A stretch of DNA of 64,000 bases from Nageia nagi (GCA_050084985.1 JBITNC010000001.1:86242001-86306000), one strand, 5' to 3'. Positions 35,087 to 47,338 are shown, counted from the stretch's first letter. Notes: generated from the letters alone by a model not told the origin. Numbers and translations: made by a program.

Positions 35087-35830
35087 CCATCATAGTTTTG
35101 GGATTAAATATTTTAACCTCTAGTTTAATTTCTTCCTTTAATCCACTGATAAAACTTGTAAAAAATGCATTTTCCAACCCTTTTATGTGATTTGCCAATT
35201 TCTCAAACTAATTTTGGTATTCTTTGACTATTATGGTTTGATGTAACTTGGTCAATACCCTTGTGAAATCTTCATAGTCATTAGGACCAAAATAGATCAA
35301 TAATTATCGAATAAATTCATCCCACGAAGGAGCAAGATGCATTTTTGAGTACCACTGGTGCCATTGGAGAGCCTCATGATCCAAATGAAAAGTTTCCATG
35401 CGCACCTTCAAATCTTCTAGAATTTGGTTCAATGTGAAATACTATCCAGGCTTATAAATCCAGCAAGTGGGATCATCTCCATCAAATAAAGGAAAATCCA
35501 ATTTGGTTGTGTAGAGAAGAATGAAACCACCTTGTTGGCCTTGAAAGTTATGATGATACCCCTACATATTTCTTGACTACCCTCATTACTGTGAATTGGA
35601 TGCATTATTGGTATGACTGATATTTAGTTGGACACTATCACATTTACTATCAAGGGTTTGTATTTGGGTTTATATTTGTCAAATTTCTACCCTAAATGTG
35701 TTGGTAAGTGTATCTACCATTTGTGGGATCATAGTTTGAAATGTCATCATGGTAGGCTCAACTTATGCTACTATTTGGGATCTTATCTTAGGTGCCATTT
35801 CTAAAAATTACTATTTTTGAAGCTGTTATT
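35087..35830 (-). pseudogene. gag of the chromovirus, zinc knuckle deleted
   Basis: The minus strand reads KLDFPLFDGDDPTCWIYKPG-type sequence near 35500 (the standard gag opening), LKVRMETFHLDHEALQWHQW near 35400, FEKLANHIKGLENAFFTSF near 35190 and NPKTMMDAIA near 35100. It then runs straight into protease-linker sequence in another frame: the CCHC knuckle segment that normally lies between is gone. Several CAA/CAG-to-stop changes. Confidence 0.78.
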
Positions 35831-36576
35831 TTTGGAAACTACTATTTTTAGAAATTACTATTTGTAAAAAGTGCCCAAAAAAGTGTATGGGTGTAATATA
35901 TCAAAATTACCAGCTTGAAAAGATGATGACAATGGGCTAAGTCTCTCATGATGATGATTTTTAGGCACTTGGACTTTTTTTTTTTACATCTGTGGGTCTA
36001 TCTGCTTTTGTTAACAACTACTGAAATGGTATAGATTTTTAGTTATTTAGATCTAAAGGTTTCATTGCCTCTAAAATATTATTTTTGGTGGCTCTAAAAA
36101 ATTGCATGTCATACATTCTACCTCCTAAATTAAGGTTTTTTGTGTGAATGAATGATTCTAGGGTAAGGATTATCTACTTTGTAGGCTTGTCTAAACACCC
36201 ATCCTATCCAACTTTTGCAAGGAAAGAGGCTATAGAGATGGCTTTTATGAGAAGTAACTTTTTAGTAGCACTTATTGGTTCACTATAGGTTATATATGAT
36301 TGACATAACTTCCTACCTAGTTTTCATTTATAGCCTAGATAATCTCTGATATAACTTGCAGTATATGGAGTCTGATTCTATGTAGGGTTTTATCTAAGGC
36401 TTGGGTATTGATGTAGAGTTTTTTGCACCTAACTTCACACACAAATTTATGGGCAAGTGTGCTTATCCAAAAATGATAGATTATTCTAGATATTTTAAAA
36501 CCTTGGTATAGGGTTTCTAGTTTACACCTCTAAGAATTTATTTTTATTTTTCTGCAATAGAATGGCCCTAGAAAGA

Positions 36577-36588
36577 GGTCTGATACCA
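36577..36588 (-). other. primer-binding site of the chromovirus
   Basis: The minus strand reads TGGTATCAGACC two bases inside the 5' LTR, matching the initiator tRNA-Met site in 11 of 12 bases. Confidence 0.88.
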
Positions 36589-36590
36589 GA

Positions 36591-37001
36591 TGTTACAATG
36601 CTACAAATATGAAAGGGAAATATTGCAAAAATGTAATGAATATCAATTTGAAATAAGAAAATTACAACTAATCTAATGGAAATAACAAAGCATGTGCTAA
36701 TAAATAGAACATGATATAGCATCAATAAGCAAATAGGGATAGGATTTTACTGAATAGTAATAGAATCATAAGCCACTTCAAGGGGGCTACCTCCTTACAA
36801 CTCCAAAAGTGAAAATAATATTCAAGATGCCTTTCTCCACACACTTCTACCTATTTATAATATACTAACCCTAACCCTAATAGTAATACAAGATCAGGCC
36901 CCACCCTTACAATCATAATATTATGGTTTACAATTTAGACTAACAATTTAATTAAAATAACTAATACTAACACTAAAATGTTAGAATGTGGGATCCTAAC
37001 A
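36591..37001 (-). repeat. 5' LTR of the chromovirus
   Basis: 411 bp, aligned with 32252-32662. TATAAATAGG on the minus strand at 36850-36859. Confidence 0.95.
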
Positions 37002-38434
37002 TTCTTAAGAGTCTTTTTATTTGTTGGGTATAACAATAACATAGTGTTTATGTAATATTAAAATTAGATTTTTGATGCTTGTATATTAAAAATATTAATT
37101 TAAATTTTCATCATATTCATTAGATCTCAAAAATAGCATAAATATTTTTTGGTAAAGGTAAAAAATGGTTACCAAAAAAATGGCATGGGTTTTTTTATAT
37201 AGGATACCAAAACCTATAAATATAATTTTTTGTGAGGTAACAAACTACCTCAATCATTCTAATTCCTTTTATCTAAGCTAAAACTTCCTTATAGACTAAA
37301 TTCTACCCAACTATAGCTTGTCAATAGCTAAAATGTATCTTATTCTATCAAAATTTATTTATAAAATAAGAACCATAATTTGATACATTTGAAACCAAGT
37401 TGCATATTCACTAGAGTTAAAATTATGTTGCATCATGATTACTTCTTCATATTCTGAATATTTTTAAGAAAAAAATACCCCTTACTCAGTCCATAGGTGG
37501 ATTGGGTACTAGTGGCTTTCTGGAAAAGAATCCCTTACTTAGCCCTAAATAAGTCTATGTGCTTTCCACATTTTTTTCATTTGGGTTCCCTTCTTCTCTA
37601 TTTTTTTTGTAACAAACCTTGGATTCTCTCAACAAATTTAGGTGTAGTTTCTCTATAATTTTTTCTTGATTTTGGTCCTTTTTGCATGTTCATAGTTGCT
37701 TTCAAATAAACTTGTAATATCTTTTGATCATTTTTTTCTTTCCCATCTCATATCTTCTATCCCTTCTTGTAATTTCTTTTCTTGCCATTGTTTTCTTTAA
37801 TTTTTTCTCAAATTAGTTTTTCTTTGAGAGATTTAATTTCTTGTTGTGCTTTAGAATCATGCCTCCTTCCTTCTAATAATTATTTTATCTTTTGCTTTTT
37901 TGATCTTAAATTTCAAAAATAATATAAGTGATTATTAAACATGGAAATCCTTTCTAAATAGCATGAAGTGCACAAATGATATTCTTATGTTTGTATAGAA
38001 TAGTCCAAATAAAAATGTCTTCCTTTTTTCTTTTTTTGGGAATACAATTGTCTCCCAAAACCTTCATAACCTCCATTGAGTGTGTTGGGATGGAGTCTAA
38101 TTATTTGGCTAAGTATGAGAAAATAACTCTTTATTTCATAGTCAACATGCATAAGATAGATATATAGAATCGATCGATGAGAAGGATATTGACCATACCA
38201 TTTTGTTAATCTATAATATACCCTTCTAGGGATTTTGCTAAACATGCATAATTTACTTTATCTAATTCCACATCGATTCCCCAAACTTTGAAAAAAATGT
38301 AAATGCTTACATTCATATAACCATGCATCCAAAACTAAAATATTGTAACTATAACAAGATCTAATATGTAATAGAAATAATATTATTTATGCCATACAAC
38401 TCATCCAAATTAGGACACAATCACAATTCTTATC
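37002..38434. other. AT-rich spacer without recognisable genes
   Basis: Pyrimidine-rich stretches and short frames only. 37450-37950 read on the minus strand is Lys-rich and could be a decayed coding region, but I see no motif. Confidence 0.45.
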
Positions 38435-39169
38435 TGTAGATAATAAATTGTGTAAATAATAATATAAACATAAAATAAATGTACAATATAACACTTATTC
38501 AATTCTAATGATAAATAAATGAAAAGTGTGTACTTGATTATTATAAGACAATCCTCAAGTTATAATATAAATACATGAAGGAATGGATTGAATCTAAGGT
38601 GAATATGCAAATGATAATGAATCATGTAGACTAACATTCATCACCTCCTTTGTTTGTAGCTCTGGATCATGAAGATGCAGGTCATGGGCAGCATACGAAC
38701 TTTACGATGTGGATGTCGTAAAACTTGTAGAACTAAATTATGTGAAAAGTATACCATATAATAAAAGCTTAGAGCATAATAGATTCTCATATAGGTAGCA
38801 TATAGAGACACTGTAAATGTAGTAGCTGATGTATGGATAACCACCTATTAGAGAGAATTGACAGGGGTTATTATGTTATGCACCTCCTTTTATACTTGCA
38901 AGGACAAAAGAGAGAGTGAGAATTGAATTTAGAATAATAATAATCATTTTAATAGAATTATAGAATAACATGCAATATTAATGATATTCTCAAGATAATT
39001 CTAGATATAAACATGATTAAGAGATATTAGCATTGATTAGCACATGTTTAGCATTTAATTAGTACATTAGCCTTCATATTATGATATTTGCATTATTTAA
39101 ATAATATATTACATAGATACTTAAAATATGATTTATTAATAAATAATAAATCATTTTTAATTTTCAACA
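38435..39169 (-). repeat. 3' LTR of the non-autonomous element
   Basis: 735 bp, plus-strand reading TGTAGATAATAAATTGTG...TTTTCAACA. U3-end hairpin arms 39128-39137 and 39145-39154 are perfect. No convincing polypurine tract is visible next to it. Confidence 0.9.
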
Positions 39170-39369
39170 AAATTTAAAGAGCACTTCCTTGAATGATTTT
39201 TGAATGTCATTGACTTGTTACCTCCTTCATGCCCCCTTTTGAATTAGTTTCCCTAGGAAAGCTCCACAAATGGGGAAGCTAAGGCAAAAACATAATGTGA
39301 GATATAGGATACAAAATATGAAAGAAATATACCCCCATAGATCATATCTTTTAAAAGAATATAGCATTG

Positions 39370-39600
39370 CAAAATAGCATGATGACAATCATAACATGAT
39401 GGCAATGTGATGTAACATAACATGATTTAACATAACAAAATCTGACATAACAAAACATGATATAACATAACAAAATATGAAATGACATAATATTACATAA
39501 CATGACATTAAATAACATAACAAGAAATGACATAATATAACAAAACATGACATGAAAATACATAACATGACATGATATGACATTACATAACATAATAAGT
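39370..39600. repeat. degenerate short-period repeat (ACATAACATG type)
   Basis: About 230 bp built from ACATAACATG, ACATAACAAAA and ATGACAT words with a period near 10-11, in the 3' part of the non-autonomous element. Long open frames across it are an effect of the repeat. Confidence 0.8.
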
Positions 39601-39939
39601 TTTCTTGTGTCCCCAAGAAAATGGGTGCTTATTACCCCAAAACCATTAGAGGGTGCTCTTTTTCCTAAGCACTTCAAACTAAGATGGCTCCATAAGTTAT
39701 TTAGGAGATATCATATTCATCTTCATTCACTTTTATACTTGTACTCATGGCTTTTTGGAGACATCATGAGTAAAATATTAAAAATTATTAGACTATTGTT
39801 ATTGCAACTCATAGTCTATGAAGATCAAGTTGATGAAGTAAGAATATGCCCCAAGCTTGTAATATATGTTGAGATCATATTAACATGCAATTTTGAAAAT
39901 TATGCTCATGGGGTTTCCATGGATTAGAACCTTGGAATG

Positions 39940-40285
39940 TCATTGGTATAACATGCATTCTTATAAAAATGTAATCATGAGATAAACATATGAAATGATG
40001 CCATATTATACCAAAATTTCAAAGATAGAATGGCCTTGAATATTTAAATTTCTTTAGTAAAACATGTATTCCTTTTGAGAAAACATTCATAAGAATAGCA
40101 TATGCAATGTTTATATTTTATACCATATATTCAAAGAAATAATGGTATTAAAAGTTTAGATTTCATTAGTAAAACATGCATTCTATTTGAAAAAGCAATC
40201 ATAAGAATAGTATATGCAATGTTCAATTTTCATACAAAATATTTAGAGAAATAGTGATCTTAATTCATCAATTACAATAAATTTT
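39940..40285. repeat. tandem repeat, 111-112-bp unit, about three copies
   Basis: Units are marked by GTAAAACATGCATTC-like starts, with ACATG at 39951, 40062 and 40174, and share CATAAGAATAGCATATGCAA. Inside the non-autonomous element, 3' of its ORF. Confidence 0.8.
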
Positions 40286-41440
40286 GCAATGAATATCATA
40301 AAAAATTTACAACATTACTACCTTGAAGATAGTTTTTGCATGTCGTGGGTGCCCTAATTTTCAAGTAATCATCCAAAGTATTCTTCTATGTGATAAGCAT
40401 AACATGATGACAATAATAATAACATATAATTACATAAATACGATGGCATTTGACATGATATACTTTACCTATACTTACCTACATGCCCCTATAATGGACA
40501 ATTTTGAACCAAATGTTTCCTATTTATGATTTTGGACTCTAAATTTCCATCCCTAGCTAAAACTAAAAACTATCCCTAGCTAAATATTATATTGCCCCTA
40601 TCTGAAACTAATATTGCCCCTAGCTGAGAATATAACCACTTTTTCCTAATTTTTCTTATTTATTTTATTTTTTGATATTTTTCATGAAATGCGACTAGTT
40701 TGAGATGGAATAACTAGACATAAGACTACCTTATACATAAGGCATTTGATTAGCATGGAAAATTTGAGAATCTTGATGAAATATAGAGATAAGAAAAATG
40801 TTTGATGAAAGAAGAATACTTGGTGAAATGATGAGGATGAAAAGATGTAAAAAGAAAATAAGAAGCAATAGAATATGATTGACAAAAATGAAGATGTGAA
40901 GATAACATGATTGAAAACTTCATAAAATTTTCCATGTGAAACAAATGCATGCAAGGGATTGACTCATTATATGCAGCCTATATGAAATTCATCCTATATG
41001 ATATGCAAAATTAGAAATTATAATACACTAGAGGTTGGTGGAATCAACACCATTATTAGCATGTTTTATCATAAGAAATTGTATTTCTTTGTTTAGATTG
41101 TCTATTGCATTTTCTTTACCTTGATATGATACTCTCTCAATAATATCAATACTTTGAAGTTGCATTAATGGAGTATATGTGTTGAACATTACCATTTGCA
41201 AAAACATATTAAGGAGTTTAATCTTATATTGATACTTTTTAAAAGGCCAATATTTTTGTATTCTACATTCCTGTAATCAAATCTCAATTGGATTTTTCAT
41301 GTGCTTTGCTAACAAGATGTTTCTTTTTCTACTTTCAATGATGGATCAAATTTTATGACATGGGTACCTTATTTTAGATTTTCTATGATATGGACAGCAT
41401 GTGGTTTAGAGGTTTCATGAGATATTACTTTTTGCCAACA

Positions 41441-42070
41441 TTATTTTAGTTTTATTTTTTGAGTTTGAATTTGAGATTGAGGTTGTGGTTTAGGTTTTGA
41501 TTTAGGTTTAGGTTTAGGTTGAGGGTTTTGTATTTCATATTTCTCAATTTTTTGCATATAATATTTCCTTGAATATGGATCTTCTAATAATAAATCTAGT
41601 TCTTTCCTTAGAAATGCATGATATTTTTCCTTTAAATCAAGATCAATATAAATGCCTAACATTAAAGAAGGATTCACTAACATATGCTTGTTAATTTTCT
41701 TTAGTTGATCTTGAGATGATAAATTTTCAAATGCAGTATCATACACTTCATATTTATCCATAGCATCATTTATATATGGCTCAAAGTCAATATCAATAGT
41801 AAAATCATCATCATCATCATCACTATCAATATCTTTATCATTATCATTCTTTTGATTTTCTACATCATTTTGAATATCATAATTTTTTACACTAGTTAAG
41901 CATAAATTTGATAAACTAATTTCATCACAAGATTGTTTGTTAGTGTTACTTTGCACAATATCCATATCCTTAGGTATATCTTGTTTAGGAGAAGGTGTAG
42001 ATAAATCACTTGTAATATTCAAATATTCAAGAAAACCACTTGTAGTTGTAGTACCCATGCTAAAATGCAA
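41441..42070 (-). CDS. hypothetical protein of the non-autonomous LTR element
   Basis: 209 codons, intact, about 700 bp inside the 5' LTR. I do not recognise its family. Visible parts: a Ser/Thr-rich N-terminus (MGTTTTSGFLEYLNI), an acidic run DIDSDDDDDDFTIDIDFE (about residues 80-97), a middle section of charged, probably helical sequence (LSSQDQLKKINKHM; LKEKYHAFLRKELDLLLEDP), and a C-terminal run of Pro-Lys/Pro-Gln pairs (about 185-200). No zinc knuckle or DSG motif. Two ATGs lie at the start; the second (residue 5) is equally possible. It could be a remnant gag-like protein or a captured host sequence. It is the longest intact non-pol ORF in the window and stands out among decayed neighbours. 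Confidence 0.55.
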   Translation of the reverse strand: MHFSMGTTTTSGFLEYLNITSDLSTPSPKQDIPKDMDIVQSNTNKQSCDEISLSNLCLTSVKNYDIQNDVENQKNDNDKDIDSDDDDDDFTIDIDFEPYINDAMDKYEVYDTAFENLSSQDQLKKINKHMLVNPSLMLGIYIDLDLKEKYHAFLRKELDLLLEDPYSRKYYMQKIEKYEIQNPQPKPKPKSKPKPQPQSQIQTQKIKLK

Positions 42071-42760
42071 GATCTAGATCTTTGCACAAAAATTTAAGAA
42101 ATATGATAAAATAAGCACTTTCACACCATACAAAATAAAAAATAAATTGCTAGCATGTATATCTATGATATGGGACAATTTTTGTGATGCAAATTTTCAA
42201 AATTCAAGAAAACAACCTTTAAAATTTATTTTTTTTATGCAAAAATATTTTATTTAAAAATCTCTATAAATCTTGATAAAAATGCATTCAATAAGCCCAA
42301 ATTAATCTCAAAAAGTTTCCTACTATGATGACCTATGGTTTTGGAAAATTTTTATCATGAAATAAGTCACCAAATAATTGCAAAATATTTTTAAAATTTA
42401 TGATTTTTCAATGTGACATTTTTTGCAAAACAATTCCCAAAATTGATCAAAATATGCAAATTTAGATCTAGAAAAATTTAAAAAAATTTCCAATTATATT
42501 TATCTATGATTTGGATAAAAGTTTTTAATGCTAGATCTCACCAAATTGAACAAAATGACCTTCAAAAATTAGGTTTTTCTATAGTGATGTTTTTCAAGAA
42601 ATTTTTTTTGTAAAGCAATAAAACTTTTAAAATTTGGGGAGAATTAACCCAACCAAAAAGAAAACAAAACCTAGGGGTTCTAATGCAAGACTCCATAAAA
42701 AAGGTGATGTCCTAAAATAAAAATTCTAAGATTTATAGGATTAGTTGAGATTCACCAAAA
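42071..42760 (-). other. leader of the non-autonomous element
   Basis: AT-rich, aligned over 42190-42590 with 4750-5140. Next to the LTR the minus strand reads TTTTGGTGAATCTCAACTAA, similar to Tat-1 at the same place and the likely primer site. Confidence 0.65.
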
Positions 42761-43496
42761 TGTAGACAATAAATTGTGTAAATAATAATATAAACATAAA
42801 ATAAATCTACAAAGATAATACTTATTCAAATATAATGATAAATAAATGAAAAGTATGTAACTGATTATGATAAGGTAATCCTCAAGTTATAACAAAGATA
42901 CATGGAGGACTGGATAAGATCAGATGTGAGTATGCAAATGAAAATGAATCATGTAGACTAGCATTCATCACCTCCTTTGTCTGTAGCTTTGGATCATGAA
43001 GATGCACGTTGTGGGTAATATACAAACTCTATAATGTGGATGTTGTAAAACCTATAGAACTAAATTACGTACAAAGTATAGTATATAATAAAAATTCAAA
43101 GCATAACATATTCTCATATAGATGGCATCTAGAGACATCATAAATGTAGTAGCTGATGTATGGAAAACCACCTACCAGAGAGAACTAATAGGGGTTATTA
43201 TGTTGTGCACCTCCTTTTATACCTGTAAGGACAAAAGAGAGAGTGAGAGTTGACTTTAGAATAATAATAATCATTTCAATAGAATTATATAATAACATGT
43301 AATATTAATGATATTCTCAAGATAATTCTAGATATAAACATGATTAAGAGATATTAGCATTGATTAGTACATGTTTAGCATTTAATTAGCATATTAGCCT
43401 TCATATTATGATATTTGCATTATTTAAATAATATATTACATAGATACTTAAAATATGATTTATTAATAAATAATAAATAATTTTTAATTATCTACA
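42761..43496 (-). repeat. 5' LTR of the non-autonomous element
   Basis: 736 bp, aligned with 38435-39169, ending ATTATCTACA. The U3-end hairpin is present but the right arm has changed (AATAAATAAT against AATAAATCAT). Confidence 0.92.
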
Positions 43497-44569
43497 TGAT
43501 CTATAATATAAATATGCATTCATTCATCTACAAACATATGCTAAGTAATACCAAGAAGTGTAGCGAACTAATGTTAATAGTAAAACATCCAAATGATACC
43601 TTAGGAAGGTGAACAAACCTCCTTAGGATTTGTACCAAATATCCAAGTATCACAATTTGATTACAAAAAATGCTAAGATAAGTATTCAAGACAAGACCTC
43701 AATGCATGCTTAAATGATTCCCTAGGTGGATCGCTTCACTAGGTTTACCAAGGAATACCTTCACAAGATAATGACCTCCTCCCAAGATGCTTAAGATACT
43801 AATGAACATGTCTAAGAGACCACAAACTAGCCAAGATGCCAAATGAGATTCTTCAAGGTGAGTCTTCAAGTACAACAAACCTCCAAGGAATGAGGAAGAG
43901 TATCAAATGATGAGACCTAGCCACTTCTAGGCTACAACCCTTAGAAGGAAAGGGAAAGGGGATAACCCTATCTCCTTAAAAGAGAAAATTATTAATTCCA
44001 TAATGATGATACCTTTAAGTGATACTCTAATCTTACTTATATAGGTTATTCCACCTTGAAATTGCCAATAATTATGATCTTGGATATTCTTGAAATATAA
44101 CATCTTACTTCCAATCAATTTTCCTTGGTCGATTTTGGTGCATACGATGTTTGGAGATTGGCTCAATAGGAAAAATTTAAAATGAAATATCTTCCTCATT
44201 TCTTTATGAAACCATGTCATGTGATCTATAAAAAAAATTAGAAAAAGATTCTTCATCTATTCCAAAAGAGAAATCAAAATTCTAGGACTCATGATGAAAG
44301 TTATACCATCTATAATATTTTTCTAAATTGGAGACATTACAAGTTCTCCCCTCTCAAATTACTTATTCTTAAGAAATTATAGGAACCCCCACATGTAATG
44401 CTTATCTTCTTTGGCCAAGTGCTTAGTTATTTGCTTCCTAAAGCATCACACTATTCTTTTTAGATTAGTGCAATAAAAAAAGGGCCATTATCTTCTTTAA
44501 TCATTATCTCCAAGGGTAGTGTCAAATTGACCAATTTCTCCCCAAAGTAGTCTGATGTTGATACAAATA

Positions 44570-44895
44570 AAGAACATTAATTCAACATGTTATCCTCTAA
44601 AATTAAGATGAGAAACATGGCTAATGATATGTGCCCTTCATGCTTGATCTCGTTATAGACTTCTTCAAACTATCCCAATCGTCTATGGATGCCAAAAAGG
44701 AAAAAGAGGGGGTTCATTATCCTTGCTAAGATAATGCAACATGTTATCCTATGAGATGAAGATAAGAAACATGGCTAATGATGTGTGCCCTTCATGATTG
44801 ATCTTTTTGTATACTTTTTCAAATTGTCCCAACTATCTATGGATGCCAAAAAGGGAAAAGAGGGGGTTTGTTATCCTTACTGAGGTAATGCAACT
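44570..44895. repeat. tandem repeat, 154-bp unit, two copies
   Basis: GAAACATGGCTAATGAT occurs at 44612 and 44766; TCTATGGATGCCAAAAAGG and AAGAGGGGGTT follow in both. A third unit begins (GGTAATGCAACTC) and is lost. Confidence 0.85.
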
Positions 44896-46079
44896 CATAA
44901 GCTTACTATACCATGTAATTATGCTGGGATATGCTATAGAAGATGCTTTTATTACATGTATCATCCTTTTAAGGATTTTTCAAGTTTCTCCCATGATCCC
45001 CAAATACTAAAATGGAGTGGAAAGAGGGTTGATTTTATGCAGAGTTGAACTATGTATGCACATATTAGACCTGACGTGTTTCTGGTAGTAGCCTAATTTG
45101 ATGTTTCCAACCTTTATATAGGATCCCAACTTTATGTTCTATTTCTTTCCAAATTTTTCTTTAGCAAAATCTCTTGATAAACATAAATGTGTAGTGAATC
45201 AATAAATTTTGGGAGTGTAGTTTAAAATTTCCCTTCTATAATGACAATATCATGGTTCATATATGAAAATTCTTTTGGTGGAGTTATTTCAAGTTGTTAT
45301 CTAATGACTAGATTTAGTGAAAAAGTATGATTTTCCTTTCTCATCATGTCAAGTGAAACATAAAATATATTTCTTTTTGAAATAATCATACTTCATTATT
45401 TGAAACCTAAGTATATGTTGTCCCTATGTAATATGTATCTTCATGTTGGGAAACCCCCAAGACTTTGTTTCACCTATCCATATATGGTATTTACTACATT
45501 CCAAAGAAAACTAATTATCTTCAATTTACTACTTGAAAAATTAGCAATATCGCTACTCCATGTGTTGTGGGTGTCTTGGGTTTTTTCCCATGTTGAGGAT
45601 GTCACTGGTGATATTGATTAAGTATATGCATAATGTCTAATTCTTTTCCCTAATTATAATATAAATCTTATCAAATAAAATATATAATATGTAACTACAA
45701 ACAATCCTCATTGCACCAAGTCATATTGGTATAAAAACCACTAACTTGTGACTTTCCATCATTGAGAAACAAAGGAAGAAAATAAAATTATTATCAAAAC
45801 TTGAAGTGTTTCCAGATTATCATGTTTTTCTACCATTGAACTTATAAGTGAAATAACTAAGTATAACCTTTATTTTGAAGCATGCCATAATCCTCATCAA
45901 ACGAAGTATGAAACACACTTTTATAGGAAATCATATCAAGTGATATTATTATGCTAACTTCCAATGTTATCATTTTACTTCGTTTGATTATTGCAACCTA
46001 ATGGAAAGGACTAACACATTGAGTACTTTTGTTTAAGAGATTAAATTAATTTTCATATCTTCTAGGAGTAGTCATATAT

Positions 46080-46971
46080 CATTGTAGTGATGTTTGGTAT
46101 TATAGTAAGGTCTAAAATAAGAAATATATCCCCAATATTAGTACAAATCATGCTTTGCAATGTGTCCAAAGAGCTATCATGGATTTATTCAAGGAAAGCC
46201 TTAGAATTTAGCTTCTCCACTACTTTAATATTTTTTTTATGAACATTATATCACTTATTAAATAAAAAAATACTATCTTCAATTCTTTCATGTTATCTCC
46301 CATGTTTTTCAAGTCTCAGAAGGAAATAACTTCTACACTAGGTATCCAATTATCAATAAACCTTATGTATTTTTCAATTTTTGATAATATGTGTATATTT
46401 TCATCCCTAATGAATATAAATTACTCTTTATAATTACAAATGTGAAACCCATACCAATTAAAAGATTTATTTTCATACCTTTGGCTAATCATTTGCTTGA
46501 GAACTACATCTATGAGTAGACTATAAATGAATATGTGCAAACAAATTAATTACAACTCCCTCATAGTGCCCAAGATACTTTGGAAATTAGTAAGGGTATC
46601 TTTTTATTTATTAAATATAAAATTTTCAACAAGTCCCAAGGAGTCATTTATTTTATACAAAGTGTATCCCTTATATTCAGTAGTCACTATTAATTGTTCT
46701 CCCTAACCTTCATTTCAAGTATCAATATCCATTACATGAACTATTATCCAATTGTGTACAAATATTAGTATTTTATCCATACATCACTAGACCAAAAAAG
46801 GTTTTTGGAGATATTTTTAAACCATTGCTTATTATATTTTTCAATGGTTATCTGCCCATTGCCTATGAGCCTGCCACCAAAAGTCCCCTCTCTATAGCAA
46901 TGGTTAAACACCATTGATATATGGAACTCAAAATTTCCTTCTAATTTCATACAAAGGAAGTTATAAATCAA
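46080..46971 (-). pseudogene. decayed reading frame of unknown family
   Basis: A 68-codon open frame at 46765-46971 is followed, after a frameshift, by a frame of about 210 codons with roughly ten stops; these are fewer stops than the base composition would lead me to expect. Readable pieces include GEQLIVTTEYKGYTLYKIND and EKYIRFIDNWIPSVEVISF. I see no known domain. It could be part of an old element or a host gene relic. Confidence 0.3.
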
Positions 46972-47111
46972 TTATATATTAATAATTTAGATAGCTATAA
47001 CCACCCCTGAGCCTGCCTCATTATTTTTTAAAGTCATGGTTTGAGCTACTGCTTTATAGATATAAGTGGTGATTTAAAACCATCACATAGTTATCATATT
47101 TTTTTAAAATA

Positions 47112-47240
47112 AGGTGTAGCCTGAAATCATTCTTCCAAGCTACACCATCCTTAGTTACCCAAGGCACCTAATCTTAATCACAGTGAGCCCAAATATGATG
47201 TTGTCCATGGAATCCAGAAGGATGGCCCAATAGAATTGAC
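47112..47240. repeat. spaced direct repeat, copy 1
   Basis: Shares ATTCTTCCA, then GGTTACCCAAGGCACCTAA (one mismatch), then CAATCA.AGTG with 47932-48040. The copies lie about 830 bp apart on either side of the (AC)n tract. Confidence 0.7.
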
Positions 47241-47251
47241 CAATCATCATT

Positions 47252-47254
<3 letters not shown>

Positions 47255-47338
<84 letters not shown>
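47255..47338. repeat. (AC)n-(AT)n microsatellite
   Basis: About 36 AC units to 47327, then a short AT run. Confidence 0.97.

Larger units (their letters stand above)
32252..37001 (-). mobile_element. chromovirus (Ty3/gypsy with chromodomain), RT deleted
   Basis: 4750 bp, with two 411-bp LTRs beginning TGTTAC and ending CTAACA on the plus strand, and a perfect 5-bp target duplication TTCTT (32247-32251 and 37002-37006). On the minus strand: 5' LTR, Met-tRNA primer site, gag, protease, (RT missing), RNase H, integrase, chromodomain, polypurine tract, 3' LTR. Normal elements of this type are about 1.5 kb longer. It carries promoter-like TATAAATAGG in both LTRs. Confidence 0.92.
38435..43496 (-). 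mobile_element. non-autonomous LTR element with its own 209-codon ORF
   Basis: 5062 bp, LTRs 38435-39169 and 42761-43496 (735 and 736 bp). Flanks TTATC (38430-38434) and TGATC (43497-43501) are a near-match target duplication. Orientation is minus: both LTRs carry TATAAAAGG on that strand (about 38885-38893 and 43213-43221) and the leader lies next to the upper LTR. No gag core, protease, RT, RNase H or integrase was found. It contains one ORF (41441-42070), a leader of about 700 bp and a repeat-rich 3' part. A truncated relative lies at 4690-5817. This fits a LARD-like element that depends on others; the shared LTR ends point to Tat elements as helpers. Confidence 0.85.

Noticed and set aside
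39351-39677. Open frames rich in Cys, Tyr, Val and Met
   Set aside because: They arise from the ACATAACATG-type repeat; the two overlapping frames give similar composition, as expected from a short-period repeat.
39370-40285. CRISPR-like array
   Set aside because: Units are degenerate tandem repeats without spacers, in a plant retroelement.
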